NCBI GenBank assembly: GCA_002869535.1
Contig: PKUK01000001.1
Span: 1 to 64,000, forward strand
Direction of reading: 5' to 3'
Length of the DNA stretch: 64,000 bases
DNA from: Arcobacter sp.
Lineage (GTDB): Bacteria > Campylobacterota > Campylobacteria > Campylobacterales > Arcobacteraceae
The notes beneath the pieces are model-generated. The model ran no database searches and was not told the DNA's origin. It saw only the letters and a list, made by a program, of their open reading frames with translations. Positions 25,373 through 34,800 of the stretch are shown here, piece by piece. A program made the translations under genes and the position numbers. Positions within the stretch are counted from its first letter, which is position 1. Each line of letters begins with the position of its first letter.

Positions 25373-27634
25373 TTAATTTAACTTTTGAGCCACAAGTTCA
25401 TTTACAACTTGTGGATTTGCTTTTCCACCAGTAGTTTTTAAAACTTGTCCTACAAAGAAGCCTAAAAGTTTTGTATTACCTGCTTTAAATTTAGCTACAT
25501 TATCAGGATTTTTTGCGATGATTTCATCAATAATCGGTAAGATTATTGCAGGGTCACTTATTTGTACTAGACCTTTATCTTCAACTATTTTTTCTGGATT
25601 TTCTCCTGATTTTGTCATTTCTTCAAATACTTGTTTTGCAATTTTACTTGAAATAGTTTCTTCATCAACCATTTTTATTAGTTGGGCTATTTGAAGTGCT
25701 GTAAATTTTAGCTCATTTATTTGTTTTTCTTTTAGCTCTTTTGCTACATCATTTGCTACAATATTTGCTATTGCAATAGGGCTATTAAGTTCAGATAATG
25801 CCTCTTCATAAAATGATGATAGTTGTTCATCACGTGCAAGGATGTTTGCAACCTCACTATTTAGTTTAAGTTCAGTAGTATATTTATCAAAAAGTGCTTT
25901 TTGTTCTTCATTTAAAGGCTCTGCTTCACCATGTACAACTGCTTTTTTAATCTCTTGTTTAGGAGCAGATTTTTGTGTAGTTTCAGGTGTTTTTGTCTTT
26001 TTAGCCCAAGAGTCTTTTAGTCCTACTATTTTATTAAATACTGGTTTTTCATCACTATAATCAATAGGGTCAGCATAAAAATATCCTTCTCTTTCAAACT
26101 GAAATCTTTCATCTTTTTTTTCAGTAATAACAGCAGGTTCTATAAGAGCATTTTCAATGATAGATAAAGAGTTTGGATTTAAGTCTTCTAATCCTTCTGG
26201 TGTTTCATTTTTGTATAGTCTGTCATAAAGTCTTACTTCGATTTGTTTTGCCTCTTTTGCATCAACCCAATGAATTGCACTTTTTACTTTGATACCACTT
26301 TTATCTTGTCCACTTTTTGAAGTAGGGTTATATTCTGCTTTTATTTCAGTGATATTTCCTTTTTCATCTTTAATGATTTCTTTACATGTGATAATATAAG
26401 CATGTCTTAGTCGTACAGGTTGTTCAGGTGCAAGACGATTGTAGTCTTTAGAAGGATTTTCCATAAAGTCTTCACGTTCAATATAAATCTCTTTAGAAAA
26501 AGGTATTTTTCTTGAACCCTCTTTAGGTACATCATGAGGGTAGTATGAAGCCTCAATCTCTTCACTTCCTTCATAATTTTCGATTGTAACTTTTAGTGGG
26601 TTAATCACACACATCACTCTTGGTACTTTTTGATTTAAATCATCTCTGATACAAAACTCTAATTGTGATACATCAACCATTGAGTTTGCTTTTGCAATAC
26701 CAATTTGATCACAAAAGTTCAAAATAGATTCAGGTGTATAACCTCTTCTTTTATATCCAGCAATTGTAGGCATTCTTGGATCATCCCAACCACTTACATA
26801 TTTACCTTCTACTAGCTCTAAAAGCTTTCTTTTACTCATAACTGTATAGTTAATACCAAGTCTTGCAAACTCATGTTGATAAGGACGAGGAGGAGTAAGT
26901 TTAAGTGTATCCAATACCCAATCATAAATTTCTCTGTTATTTTCAAACTCTAGTGTACAAATAGAGTGTGTAACACCTTCTATATAATCAGATAAACAGT
27001 GAGCAAAGTCATACATTGGATAAACATACCACTCATCTCCAGCTCTATAATGATGAGCATGTCTGATACGATATAAAAGTGGGTCTCTCATCTTCATATT
27101 AGAAGCTGACATATCAATCTTAGCTCTTAAAATGTGTTCACCATCTTTGAACTCACCTTTTTTCATTCGTTCAAAAAGGTCTAAGTTCTCTTCAATACTT
27201 CTATTAGCATATTTACTTCTACGTCCTGCTTGTGTAACTGTTCCACGATATTCTCGTATCTCTTCTTCTTTTAGACTATCAACATATGCTTTACCCATTT
27301 TGATAAGTTCAACAGCATAATCATAAATTCGAGGGAAGTAATCAGAAGTATAGTACTCTGTTTCTCCCCATTCAAATCCAAGCCATTTTACAGCATCTTT
27401 TAAAGCCTCAACATACTTTGTATCTTCTTTTGTAGGATCTGTATCATCCATTCTAAGGTTACAGTGACCATCAAAATCACGGGCAATACCAAAATTTATA
27501 CAGATAGATTTAGCATGTCCAATGTGTGGAAAGCCATTTGGCTCAGGAGGAAATCTTGTAATTACTTCTTTATATTTGCCTGATTTTAAGTCTTCATCTA
27601 CTTTGACTCGTAAAAAATCTTTGTGCTCACTCAT
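25373..27634 (-). CDS. glnS: Glutaminyl-tRNA synthetase fused to a YqeY domain
   Basis: 753 residues. The class I synthetase core has 'PPEPNGFPHIGHAKS' (HIGH motif) and 'VMSKRKL' (KMSKS-type loop), with the GlnRS/GluRS anticodon-binding beta-barrels up to about residue 550. A Lys/Pro/Glu linker is followed by a YqeY/GatB-like helical domain (about 585-753) of the type that improves tRNA binding in Deinococcus-type GlnRS. It directly charges tRNA-Gln. Many Campylobacterota lack GlnRS and use the GatCAB amidotransferase, so the fusion is notable. Single-gene unit with a good hairpin after the stop. Confidence 0.93.
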   Translation of the reverse strand: MSEHKDFLRVKVDEDLKSGKYKEVITRFPPEPNGFPHIGHAKSICINFGIARDFDGHCNLRMDDTDPTKEDTKYVEALKDAVKWLGFEWGETEYYTSDYFPRIYDYAVELIKMGKAYVDSLKEEEIREYRGTVTQAGRRSKYANRSIEENLDLFERMKKGEFKDGEHILRAKIDMSASNMKMRDPLLYRIRHAHHYRAGDEWYVYPMYDFAHCLSDYIEGVTHSICTLEFENNREIYDWVLDTLKLTPPRPYQHEFARLGINYTVMSKRKLLELVEGKYVSGWDDPRMPTIAGYKRRGYTPESILNFCDQIGIAKANSMVDVSQLEFCIRDDLNQKVPRVMCVINPLKVTIENYEGSEEIEASYYPHDVPKEGSRKIPFSKEIYIEREDFMENPSKDYNRLAPEQPVRLRHAYIITCKEIIKDEKGNITEIKAEYNPTSKSGQDKSGIKVKSAIHWVDAKEAKQIEVRLYDRLYKNETPEGLEDLNPNSLSIIENALIEPAVITEKKDERFQFEREGYFYADPIDYSDEKPVFNKIVGLKDSWAKKTKTPETTQKSAPKQEIKKAVVHGEAEPLNEEQKALFDKYTTELKLNSEVANILARDEQLSSFYEEALSELNSPIAIANIVANDVAKELKEKQINELKFTALQIAQLIKMVDEETISSKIAKQVFEEMTKSGENPEKIVEDKGLVQISDPAIILPIIDEIIAKNPDNVAKFKAGNTKLLGFFVGQVLKTTGGKANPQVVNELVAQKLN

Positions 27635-27888
27635 TATTATTAAACCTTTTAAATAAACTGCGTTTTGATTCTAAAACTATTTAAGAGATGTATTTTATCA
27701 AATTAGTGCTTATAGCACCTTAGTAGAAGTTATTTGAAGATAAAAAGATTAGAGTTGTTTGTTGTTTTTTAACATATAATTAAAGTAAGGATTTTTATAT
27801 TATTTGAAGAAACTATAGTTTATGTATAATTTTGAATTAAGCATTATTTTGTAACTATTAAGTAGTTTAAAGGTGAGTAAGCTGTTAG

Positions 27889-27894
27889 TATAAT
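27889..27894 (+). promoter_or_regulatory. Candidate -10 box for the HiPIP gene
   Basis: TATAAT 37 bases before the HiPIP start, in a 296-base gap between divergent genes that otherwise shows only AT-rich sequence. A second weaker box (TATAAT near 27824) also faces this way. Confidence 0.45.
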
Positions 27895-27930
27895 CAAAAG
27901 AATCAATGTAGCAAAATGAAAGGATATGCA

Positions 27931-28212
27931 ATGAAACATGAATCTAAAGATAATATCAAAAGTTTAAACAAACTGCTAAATAGAAGAGGGTTTTTTAAAA
28001 GTATGGCTTTTCTTGGTCTAGTAACTTTATCAACAACTCCACTACATGCAAAAGGTTCTAAAAAACAATTTAAATATCAAGATAGTCCTAAAAATGGTGA
28101 AATCTGTAAAGATTGTATGCATTTTGAACCTAAATCAAATACCTGTAAGGTTGTTGAAGGTTCAATAAGTCCAAATGGTTGGTGTACCTTATTTCGTAAA
28201 CCTCCACAATAA
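27931..28212 (+). CDS. High-potential iron-sulfur protein (HiPIP) with Tat signal
   Basis: 93 residues from the ATG at 27931, chosen over ATG 27916 because 'gaaagga' (27918-27924) fits only the later start. 'NRRGFFKS' plus the hydrophobic run to 'LHAKG' is a twin-arginine signal peptide, as expected for a protein exported with its cluster. The mature part carries four cysteines at 59, 62, 72 and 85 (Cx2Cx9Cx12C), matching the HiPIP family, which carries one electron in the periplasm. The partner donor and acceptor are unknown. Confidence 0.85.
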   Translation: MKHESKDNIKSLNKLLNRRGFFKSMAFLGLVTLSTTPLHAKGSKKQFKYQDSPKNGEICKDCMHFEPKSNTCKVVEGSISPNGWCTLFRKPPQ

Positions 28213-28350
28213 GTTCAAGTAAGAAAAGATATAGACTATTTTATTTCATACAGTTTTTTATTTTTTTCATAATTGGCATTTTATCTTTTATTTTAATACA
28301 ATTACTGTATTTTAAGAGAAGATAACACTAGGTACTAAGTAAGGCAATAA

Positions 28351-28845
28351 TTGAAAGATAAAATAAAAAAATACATTAAAGAGGGTGTAATACTTGTGGT
28401 GATGTTGACAATTGCTATGAATGCAATTAGTTATTATCGCTCACTTGATCTAAATAAAGATAGACTAAATATAGATACATTTTATCTTTTTGATGGAACT
28501 GAATATGAAGTCTCAAAAGATAAGCCTATACTGATTTATTTTTGGGCTACATGGTGTCCTATTTGTAAAGTTCAATCACCTAATATACAAAAATTATCAA
28601 AAGAGTATGAAGTAATAACTATTGCAGTTCAATCTGGAAGTAAAGAGGAGATACAAAATTATCTTGATGAACATAATCTTACATTTAAGGTAGTAAATGA
28701 TGAAGATGGTTTTTATTTTCAAAAGTTTAATATAGAAGTTTTCCCTACTACACTTATATATGATAAAGATAAAAACTTTAAATTTAGTGAAGTAGGGTAT
28801 ACAACTACCGCTGGACTCTATACAAGGATGTTATTAAGTAAATAA
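28351..28845 (+). CDS. Membrane-anchored thioredoxin-fold protein (ScsD/TlpA-like)
   Basis: 164 residues starting at TTG with 'aagg' 7-10 bases upstream. One N-terminal membrane helix (about 12-30) places a thioredoxin domain in the periplasm. The active site is 'WCPIC' (C69, C72) and 'VFPTTLIY' holds the cis-proline. The sequence style is that of ScsD-like protein disulfide oxidoreductases, which reduce periplasmic disulfides with a DsbD/CcdA-type donor. Possibly expressed with the HiPIP gene, but 138 bases separate them. Confidence 0.85.
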   Translation: MKDKIKKYIKEGVILVVMLTIAMNAISYYRSLDLNKDRLNIDTFYLFDGTEYEVSKDKPILIYFWATWCPICKVQSPNIQKLSKEYEVITIAVQSGSKEEIQNYLDEHNLTFKVVNDEDGFYFQKFNIEVFPTTLIYDKDKNFKFSEVGYTTTAGLYTRMLLSK

Positions 28846-28853
28846 GTTATACT

Positions 28854-29774
28854 TTATTCCCACTCAAGTTGAGTGTAATATATGGATATATTTGCGCTAT
28901 TTAACTGTTCAAAATGCTTAAGATAATCAAACTTTTTGCTTTTGACATGATTTTTAACTTCAAAAATATCAATCTCATCTTCATATGCTTTTTTTACGTC
29001 ATCTCTTAATATTTTTAGGTATTCTAAAGATGCTTTGTAAGAATCTTTATGAAAATCTTTTCCATGTCCACCTAAAAGATATTTTGCTTTTATTTTAGCT
29101 AAGTTTTCTAAGGCTTCTATCCAGCCATTTATATTTGAAGTCTTTTTATAGCTTAGGAGTCTTCCATTAAATACCATATTTCCTACGAATAAAAAGCTAT
29201 CATCTTTTGAATAAACTGCTATATCACTTTTTTCTTCTGAGATTTTGCTAGGTTTTATTATTTCAAGTGTTTTTTTACTTCCTTTTATCTTATATCCTCC
29301 CTCAACTAAAGTGTCAGCATTTATTAGTTCTGTTTTTTGATAAATCTCTTTTGGTAAAACTGCTTTCATCCTTTGAAATTTTGAAGGGTTTTGTTTTATG
29401 TCATCATTTATAGTTTTGTGTCCTAGAATTTTTGCACCAAGTTCTTTAAAGTAAGATGCCCCTTGAATTCTATCATCGTGATAATTACTTAAAACTACAT
29501 GGGATATCTTTTTATTTGGATACTCTTTTTTCATTAGCTTATGAAACTCTTTTGCAAATATGTAAGTAGGTCCTGCATCAAGTACAACTAAACTATTTCC
29601 CATATTTACATAACACATATTTGAAACAAATCCATTGTTTTGTTTATTTGGTGGATTTATATCTCCTATTACACAGCTAATATCATCTGTAATCTTTATA
29701 GGTTTTAGATTATAAATATCTGCAAATAATAGACTACCTAAAGCACTCAATAGCACAAGAACTCTTTTAATCAT
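28854..29774 (-). CDS. Exported metallo-beta-lactamase-fold protein with degraded metal site
   Basis: 306 residues with a signal peptide (about 1-18). The fold markers 'LVVLDAGPTYIFA' and 'YLLGGHGKDF' are present, as in the SoxH/quinoprotein-relay type MBL proteins. The metal motif HxHxDH is 'NYHDDR' at 97-102, so two of the histidines are replaced by Asn and Arg. The bridging Asp is Asn199 ('FVGNMVF'), and no histidine occupies the third ligand position. H99, D101 and H237 remain. A normal binuclear hydrolase is therefore unlikely. 'AAAGGATG' is the ribosome binding site. Confidence 0.8.
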   Translation of the reverse strand: MIKRVLVLLSALGSLLFADIYNLKPIKITDDISCVIGDINPPNKQNNGFVSNMCYVNMGNSLVVLDAGPTYIFAKEFHKLMKKEYPNKKISHVVLSNYHDDRIQGASYFKELGAKILGHKTINDDIKQNPSKFQRMKAVLPKEIYQKTELINADTLVEGGYKIKGSKKTLEIIKPSKISEEKSDIAVYSKDDSFLFVGNMVFNGRLLSYKKTSNINGWIEALENLAKIKAKYLLGGHGKDFHKDSYKASLEYLKILRDDVKKAYEDEIDIFEVKNHVKSKKFDYLKHFEQLNSANISIYYTQLEWE

Positions 29775-29997
29775 AACTTCATCCTTTTGATTGTAATAAT
29801 ATTATACTATTTTAATTGCACTTGGCAATATAATAGTGAAGTAAGATATGCACCTGTATTATAATATATTCAAAAAAATGTATCTAAGAGTAGCTGCTTT
29901 TTATAAATTCTAAAAATATATAAAAATTGGTACCTTTATTTTCTAAAAAGTAACAATAAATGCTTGAAATCTTTTTATCAAATATTAAAGGAATAAA

Positions 29998-30600
29998 ATG
30001 GTTTTAGATATGAATATAGAACTTGAAGGTATTGATGAAGAGTTTTTAGAAAACTTTGAAGAGCTTATTGAAGATACCAGAGTGGAGTATTTTATAATCA
30101 ACCCTAAGACAAAAGAAGATGTAGAAAAAGCACAAGCACTTTGTTGTGAATATGAGAGGTTTAAGTATACTCTTCCAATAAACTTTTATGAAACTAAAGA
30201 CAATAATTGTGTGGCAATAAGAGTATCCAATATTGAAGAGTTAGAAACTATTGAAAATATGCCTGTTATTATAGACTCTAAAACTCTTGATGATGAGTTT
30301 ATAGATGTTTTAAACAATAAAGCAATAAGTGGAGTTGTATTAGAAGCAAAACAAAGTGATAATAGACTTCATAATTTTGCCTATGCAATCTCTTATGATT
30401 CTCTAAAAGATTGGACAAAAGAAGGGCTAACAGATACTGATTATAATAAACTTGCCTTACAAAGTAACTATCCAAAATACTCTTATGATGATTTGTTTGA
30501 TTTATTGTTAAAAGATATGTCTGACCTTACTTTTAGAGCAGAACAATCAATAGCTTCAGGTGGAACAAGAACGGTATTGAAAATCTTCAAACTTTTATAA
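29998..30600 (+). CDS. Hypothetical protein, faint resemblance to TatD-like barrels
   Basis: 200 residues, acidic, soluble. 'SNYPKYSYDDLFDLL' near the C-terminus and the alternation of short strands and helices ('PVIIDSKTLDDEF', 'ISGVVLEA') weakly recall TatD-type metal-dependent hydrolases, but the His-x-His metal motif is absent and the protein is short. Ribosome binding site 'aaaggaa' precedes the ATG. The frame includes ATG 29998 and ATG 30010 as possible starts. Confidence 0.55.
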   Translation: MVLDMNIELEGIDEEFLENFEELIEDTRVEYFIINPKTKEDVEKAQALCCEYERFKYTLPINFYETKDNNCVAIRVSNIEELETIENMPVIIDSKTLDDEFIDVLNNKAISGVVLEAKQSDNRLHNFAYAISYDSLKDWTKEGLTDTDYNKLALQSNYPKYSYDDLFDLLLKDMSDLTFRAEQSIASGGTRTVLKIFKLL

Positions 30601-30694
30601 ATAGCAAGATTCGGATTGTAAATATTCTTTTAAAATTATATACTTTTACATACTTAACTTATGTAATAATATATAATTAATAAAAGATATTAAA

Positions 30695-31525
30695 ATGAAT
30701 GAATTAGAAATAAAAAGTAGATACTATGAAGATATTAAAAAAGCAATTGAATATTTTGATGAAAACTATTTATATCAGCCAAACTTAGATGAGGTCGCAG
30801 CTCATGTGGGGATGAGTAAATACCATTTTTCAAGAATTTTCAAAGAGTATGCAGGTATCTCTGCTTTACAATTTTTACAAGCAACTACTTTTTCATACGC
30901 AAAAAAGAAACTTCAAACTTCCAAGTCCATATTAGATAGCTCGATTGATTTAGGTCTATCTAGTTCAAGTAGACTTCATGAACTCTTTGTTAACTTTATT
31001 GGAGTAACTCCAAATGAGTACAAAAAGCTAGGTGAAAATCTAGAGATAAGATATGGCTTTGGTTTTTCAATCTTTGGTAAAACTATGATTGCTAGTACAA
31101 AAAAGGGCATATGTGCTTTAGAGTTCTATGATGAATCATATGATGAGGTTTTTAGTAGACTAAAGTCATCGTGGGAAAAGGCAAAGTTTATCAAAGATGA
31201 TAAGCATGCCCAAGAATTATTGGATAAAATCTTTATAAATAAAGAAAAAGTAAGTCTATATGTAAAAGGAATAAACTTTCAAATAAATGTTTGGAAAGCT
31301 ATTTTAAACATATCAAAAGCAGAAGTTTCAACTTACTCAGATATTGCTACTTTAATTGGAAAACCAAAAGCAGTAAGAGCAGTAGCCAGTGCAGTAGGGG
31401 CAAACCATATTGGCTTTTTAATTCCTTGTCATAGAGTTATTTCAAAAAGTGCAGCTATGGGTGGATATAGATGGAAAGTAGGACGAAAAAAAGTCATACT
31501 TAGTTTTGAAGAAGCGGAAAAATAA
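30695..31525 (+). CDS. AraC-type regulator fused to O6-alkylguanine-DNA alkyltransferase (Ada-like)
   Basis: 276 residues. The first 110 are an AraC double HTH ('LDEVAAHVGMSKYHFSRIFKEYAG', 'SSIDLGLSSSSRLHELFVNFIGVTPNEY'). The rest is an alkyltransferase with the acceptor motif 'PCHRV' (Cys245) and 'GGYRW' beyond. Unlike E. coli Ada it lacks the N-terminal zinc domain that senses methylphosphotriesters, so self-methylation at Cys245 is the only visible sensing route. Likely removes alkyl groups from guanine and may regulate its own or repair genes. Ribosome binding site is weak ('aaaagat'). Confidence 0.9.
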   Translation: MNELEIKSRYYEDIKKAIEYFDENYLYQPNLDEVAAHVGMSKYHFSRIFKEYAGISALQFLQATTFSYAKKKLQTSKSILDSSIDLGLSSSSRLHELFVNFIGVTPNEYKKLGENLEIRYGFGFSIFGKTMIASTKKGICALEFYDESYDEVFSRLKSSWEKAKFIKDDKHAQELLDKIFINKEKVSLYVKGINFQINVWKAILNISKAEVSTYSDIATLIGKPKAVRAVASAVGANHIGFLIPCHRVISKSAAMGGYRWKVGRKKVILSFEEAEK

Positions 31526-31526
31526 T

Positions 31527-31772
31527 TTAGTAAGAAGAGTCCCATTCAGTATAGTCTTGAGGAATACCTAAGCTTGAAGTATCAACTTCTTTATTTGTAT
31601 TTGGGTCTATTACTGCGCTTGTTTTATTTGTGATTAGATTATCAACTGCCTCTTGGATTGAAGTAAAAGCTCCTAATGATGTATCATCAAATATTACATG
31701 GTATTCCTTATCTTCACTTTGTCCTATATCAAAAATACCTATGTCTGTAGGATATGAAATTAATACTCTCAT
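31527..31772 (-). CDS. Hypothetical protein (81 residues)
   Basis: Small acidic soluble protein, convergent with the Ada-like gene and ending 1 base from it. 'AAAGGATTTATA' is a clear ribosome binding site before the ATG at 31772. Begins 'MRVLISYPTDIGIFDIG', a strand-rich start; no family recognised. Confidence 0.6.
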   Translation of the reverse strand: MRVLISYPTDIGIFDIGQSEDKEYHVIFDDTSLGAFTSIQEAVDNLITNKTSAVIDPNTNKEVDTSSLGIPQDYTEWDSSY

Positions 31773-31893
31773 TATAAATCCTTTTATTTGTATATAATAG
31801 TATTTTAACGATGTTTTCTTTGATTTTTTTTAAGGGGTTTTATTATTTATTTAATATGATATAATATTTAAAAATAAGATTTAATGGATTTTC

Positions 31894-34800
31894 ATGTCAA
31901 AAATAATGTTTAAACTTTTTTTAATTTTATCGCTATTTACTTCACTTTATTCTCAAGAAAAAGTGACTTTACAGCTAAAATGGTTTCATCAATTTCAGTT
32001 TGCAGGTTATTATGCTGCAAAAGAGAAAGGCTTTTATAAAGAGGCTGGTTTAGATGTAGAGATAAAACAAAGAGACCTAAAATATAATAACGTCGAAGAA
32101 GTAATAAAAGGCAAAGCTCAATATGGGATTGCCGATTCTATACTGATACTTTATAAAGCAAAGGGAGAGCCTGTTGTTATTGTATCTCCTATTTTTCAAC
32201 ATAGTGCTAGTGCTTTAATATCTTTAAAAAGTAGCGGTCTCAATTCTCCTTATGATTTAGGTGGAAAAGATGTACTTTTTTATCCTAATGATACAGATGG
32301 TTTCGCAGTATTAGCTATGTTTAAAAAATTAAATGTAAAACCAAATTTGATTCGAGAAAGAGAAAAAGATGATTATTTAAAACTAATAAACAAAGAGATT
32401 GATGTTTCTCCTGTTTATTTGAGTAATGAGCCTTTTTATTTTAAAGAAAAGAACATAGATATTAATATTATCAATCCTTCTAATTATGGTTTTGACTTTT
32501 ATGGTGATATCTTATTTACTAGTGAAGATGAGGTAAAGAATCATCCCAAAAGGGTTCAAAAGTTTAAAGAAGCTACTTTAAAAGGGTGGAATTATGCTTT
32601 AGACCACAAAGAAGAAATTATTCAACTAATACACAATAAATATAATTCTTCAAAGTCACTTGAACATTTGCGTTATGAAGCAAAAGCTATTGAAAAACTT
32701 ATCATGAGAGAAGTAGTCTCTTTAGGAAATGTAGATAAGGGTAGGATTAGATATATTTCTGATTTATATAATGAATATGGTTCAAATATAGAGTCATTTA
32801 ATATAAATGATTTTATATTTGAAGAGTATATTGAAGCAAAATCAAAAATCAATTTGACACAAGAAGAAAAGAAGTATTTGGATGAAAATCCCATTTTAAG
32901 AGTTCAAAACTTAAATGCTTTCCCTCCTTTTAACTTCATTGAAAATAATCAAGCACTAGGTTACACAGTAGATTATATGAATTTGATGGCAAAAGTTCTT
33001 GGAGTTAAAATAGAGTTTATTAGTCATAAAAGTTGGAAAGAATCTCTTGATATGCTAAAAAATGAACAACTTGATATCATACCTCACGTTGCTATTAATA
33101 ATGAACGAAAAAAGTTTATAAACTTTACTGAATTTGAGCATATTAGCTATAAAACAAGTCTAACAGTTAGAAAAGGTTCAAATATAAAATCTTTTGATGA
33201 CTTGAAAGATAAAACTATATCTGTATTAAATAAGTCTTTTATACATACTATTTTAAAAAATCGATATCCAAATCAAAAACTTTATTTAGCTAATAATACA
33301 AAAGAAGCAGTTATTGCTGTGTCAAATGGTAAAGCAGATGCTGTAATTGGAAGTTTGCCTACAACAGAGTATTATATTAGTCAAAACTGGTTGAGTAATT
33401 TAGAGACTATACAGTTAAACAATGTAGAATTTATTCCCTCTGAAACTCCACTATACATGGGGGTTTCAAAAGGAAACTTACTACTTAAATCAATTTTAGA
33501 AAAAACCTATATGGCAATGCCACATAATGAAGTTTTAGATTTAAAAGAAAAGTGGTTAAACGTAAACGCATCAAAAAAGATAAAACTTTCAGATGAACAA
33601 TATGCCTATTTGCAGTCTAAGAAAAAGTTAAAATTTTGTATTGACCCCAATTGGTTGCCTTTTGAAAAAATAGAAAAAGGTAAACATGTTGGTATGACAG
33701 CTGAGTATATAAAACTTTTTCAAGAAGAGTTACCAGTTCCTCTTGAGCTTGTTTCTAGCAAAAATTGGTCAGATACTATTAGATTAGCAGAAAATAGAAC
33801 TTGTGATTTTGTAACTGTTATGATGGATACAAAAAAACGCCGAACCTATTTTAATTTTACTGAAAATCTTATGAGTATGCCTTTGGTTATCTCTACTAAA
33901 TCTGAAAAGCCTTTTATTAATGATATTTCATCTGTATTGTCAGAAAAACTGGCTATTGTAGAAGGTTTTGCCTATTCAGAGATATTAAAGAAAAAATATC
34001 CAAATATAAAAATTGTTGAAGTAAAAGATACAATGGAGGGTTTAGAAAAAGTAAATAAAAATGAGCTTTATGGTTTTATTGGAGTTCTTCCAGTTATAGG
34101 TTATCACATTCAAGAAAACTTTTCAACAAATCTAAAAATAGCAGGTAAACTAGATACTATAGTTGGCTTTCCCATGGCAACAAGAAATGATGAACCTATT
34201 TTAAATGAGATAATTAATAAATTAATATCAAACGTACCTTTAGAGAAAAATAAAGAGATTTTAAATAAATGGCTATCAATTAAGTATGAAGAGAATATTG
34301 ATTATAAAACTATACTTTATGTAATTGGGGTATTTTCAATTATACTTTTAATCATCATAATCAAAAACCAAGCTATAGGTAAACTTAACGATAAACTTTC
34401 AAAATATCTTCATGTAGTAGATGAAAATGTCTTAACATCAAGTACAGATATAGATGGAACTATTGTTTCTGTTTCTCAAGCTTTTTGTGATATTAGTGGA
34501 TATACAAAAGAAGAACTAATTGGCAATAATCACAGAATCATAAGACACAAAGATATGCCAAAAGAGTTATTTGTTGAGTTATGGTCAACAATCTCAAGTG
34601 GAAAAACCTGGAAAGGTGAAATAAAAAATAGAAATAAAAACGGAAGTTTTTATTGGGTATATGCCGTTATTTCTCCTATTTTTGATGAGAAGAATAAAAT
34701 AGTAGGTTATACAGCAATCCGACAAGATATAAGTGATAAAAAGAAAATAGAAAAAATATCTATAACAGATGAATTAACAAGTTTATATAATAGAAGATAT

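Noticed and set aside
28213-28350. HiPIP and thioredoxin-fold genes as one operon
   Set aside because: 138 bases of AT-rich sequence separate them, with room for a promoter; co-transcription cannot be claimed.
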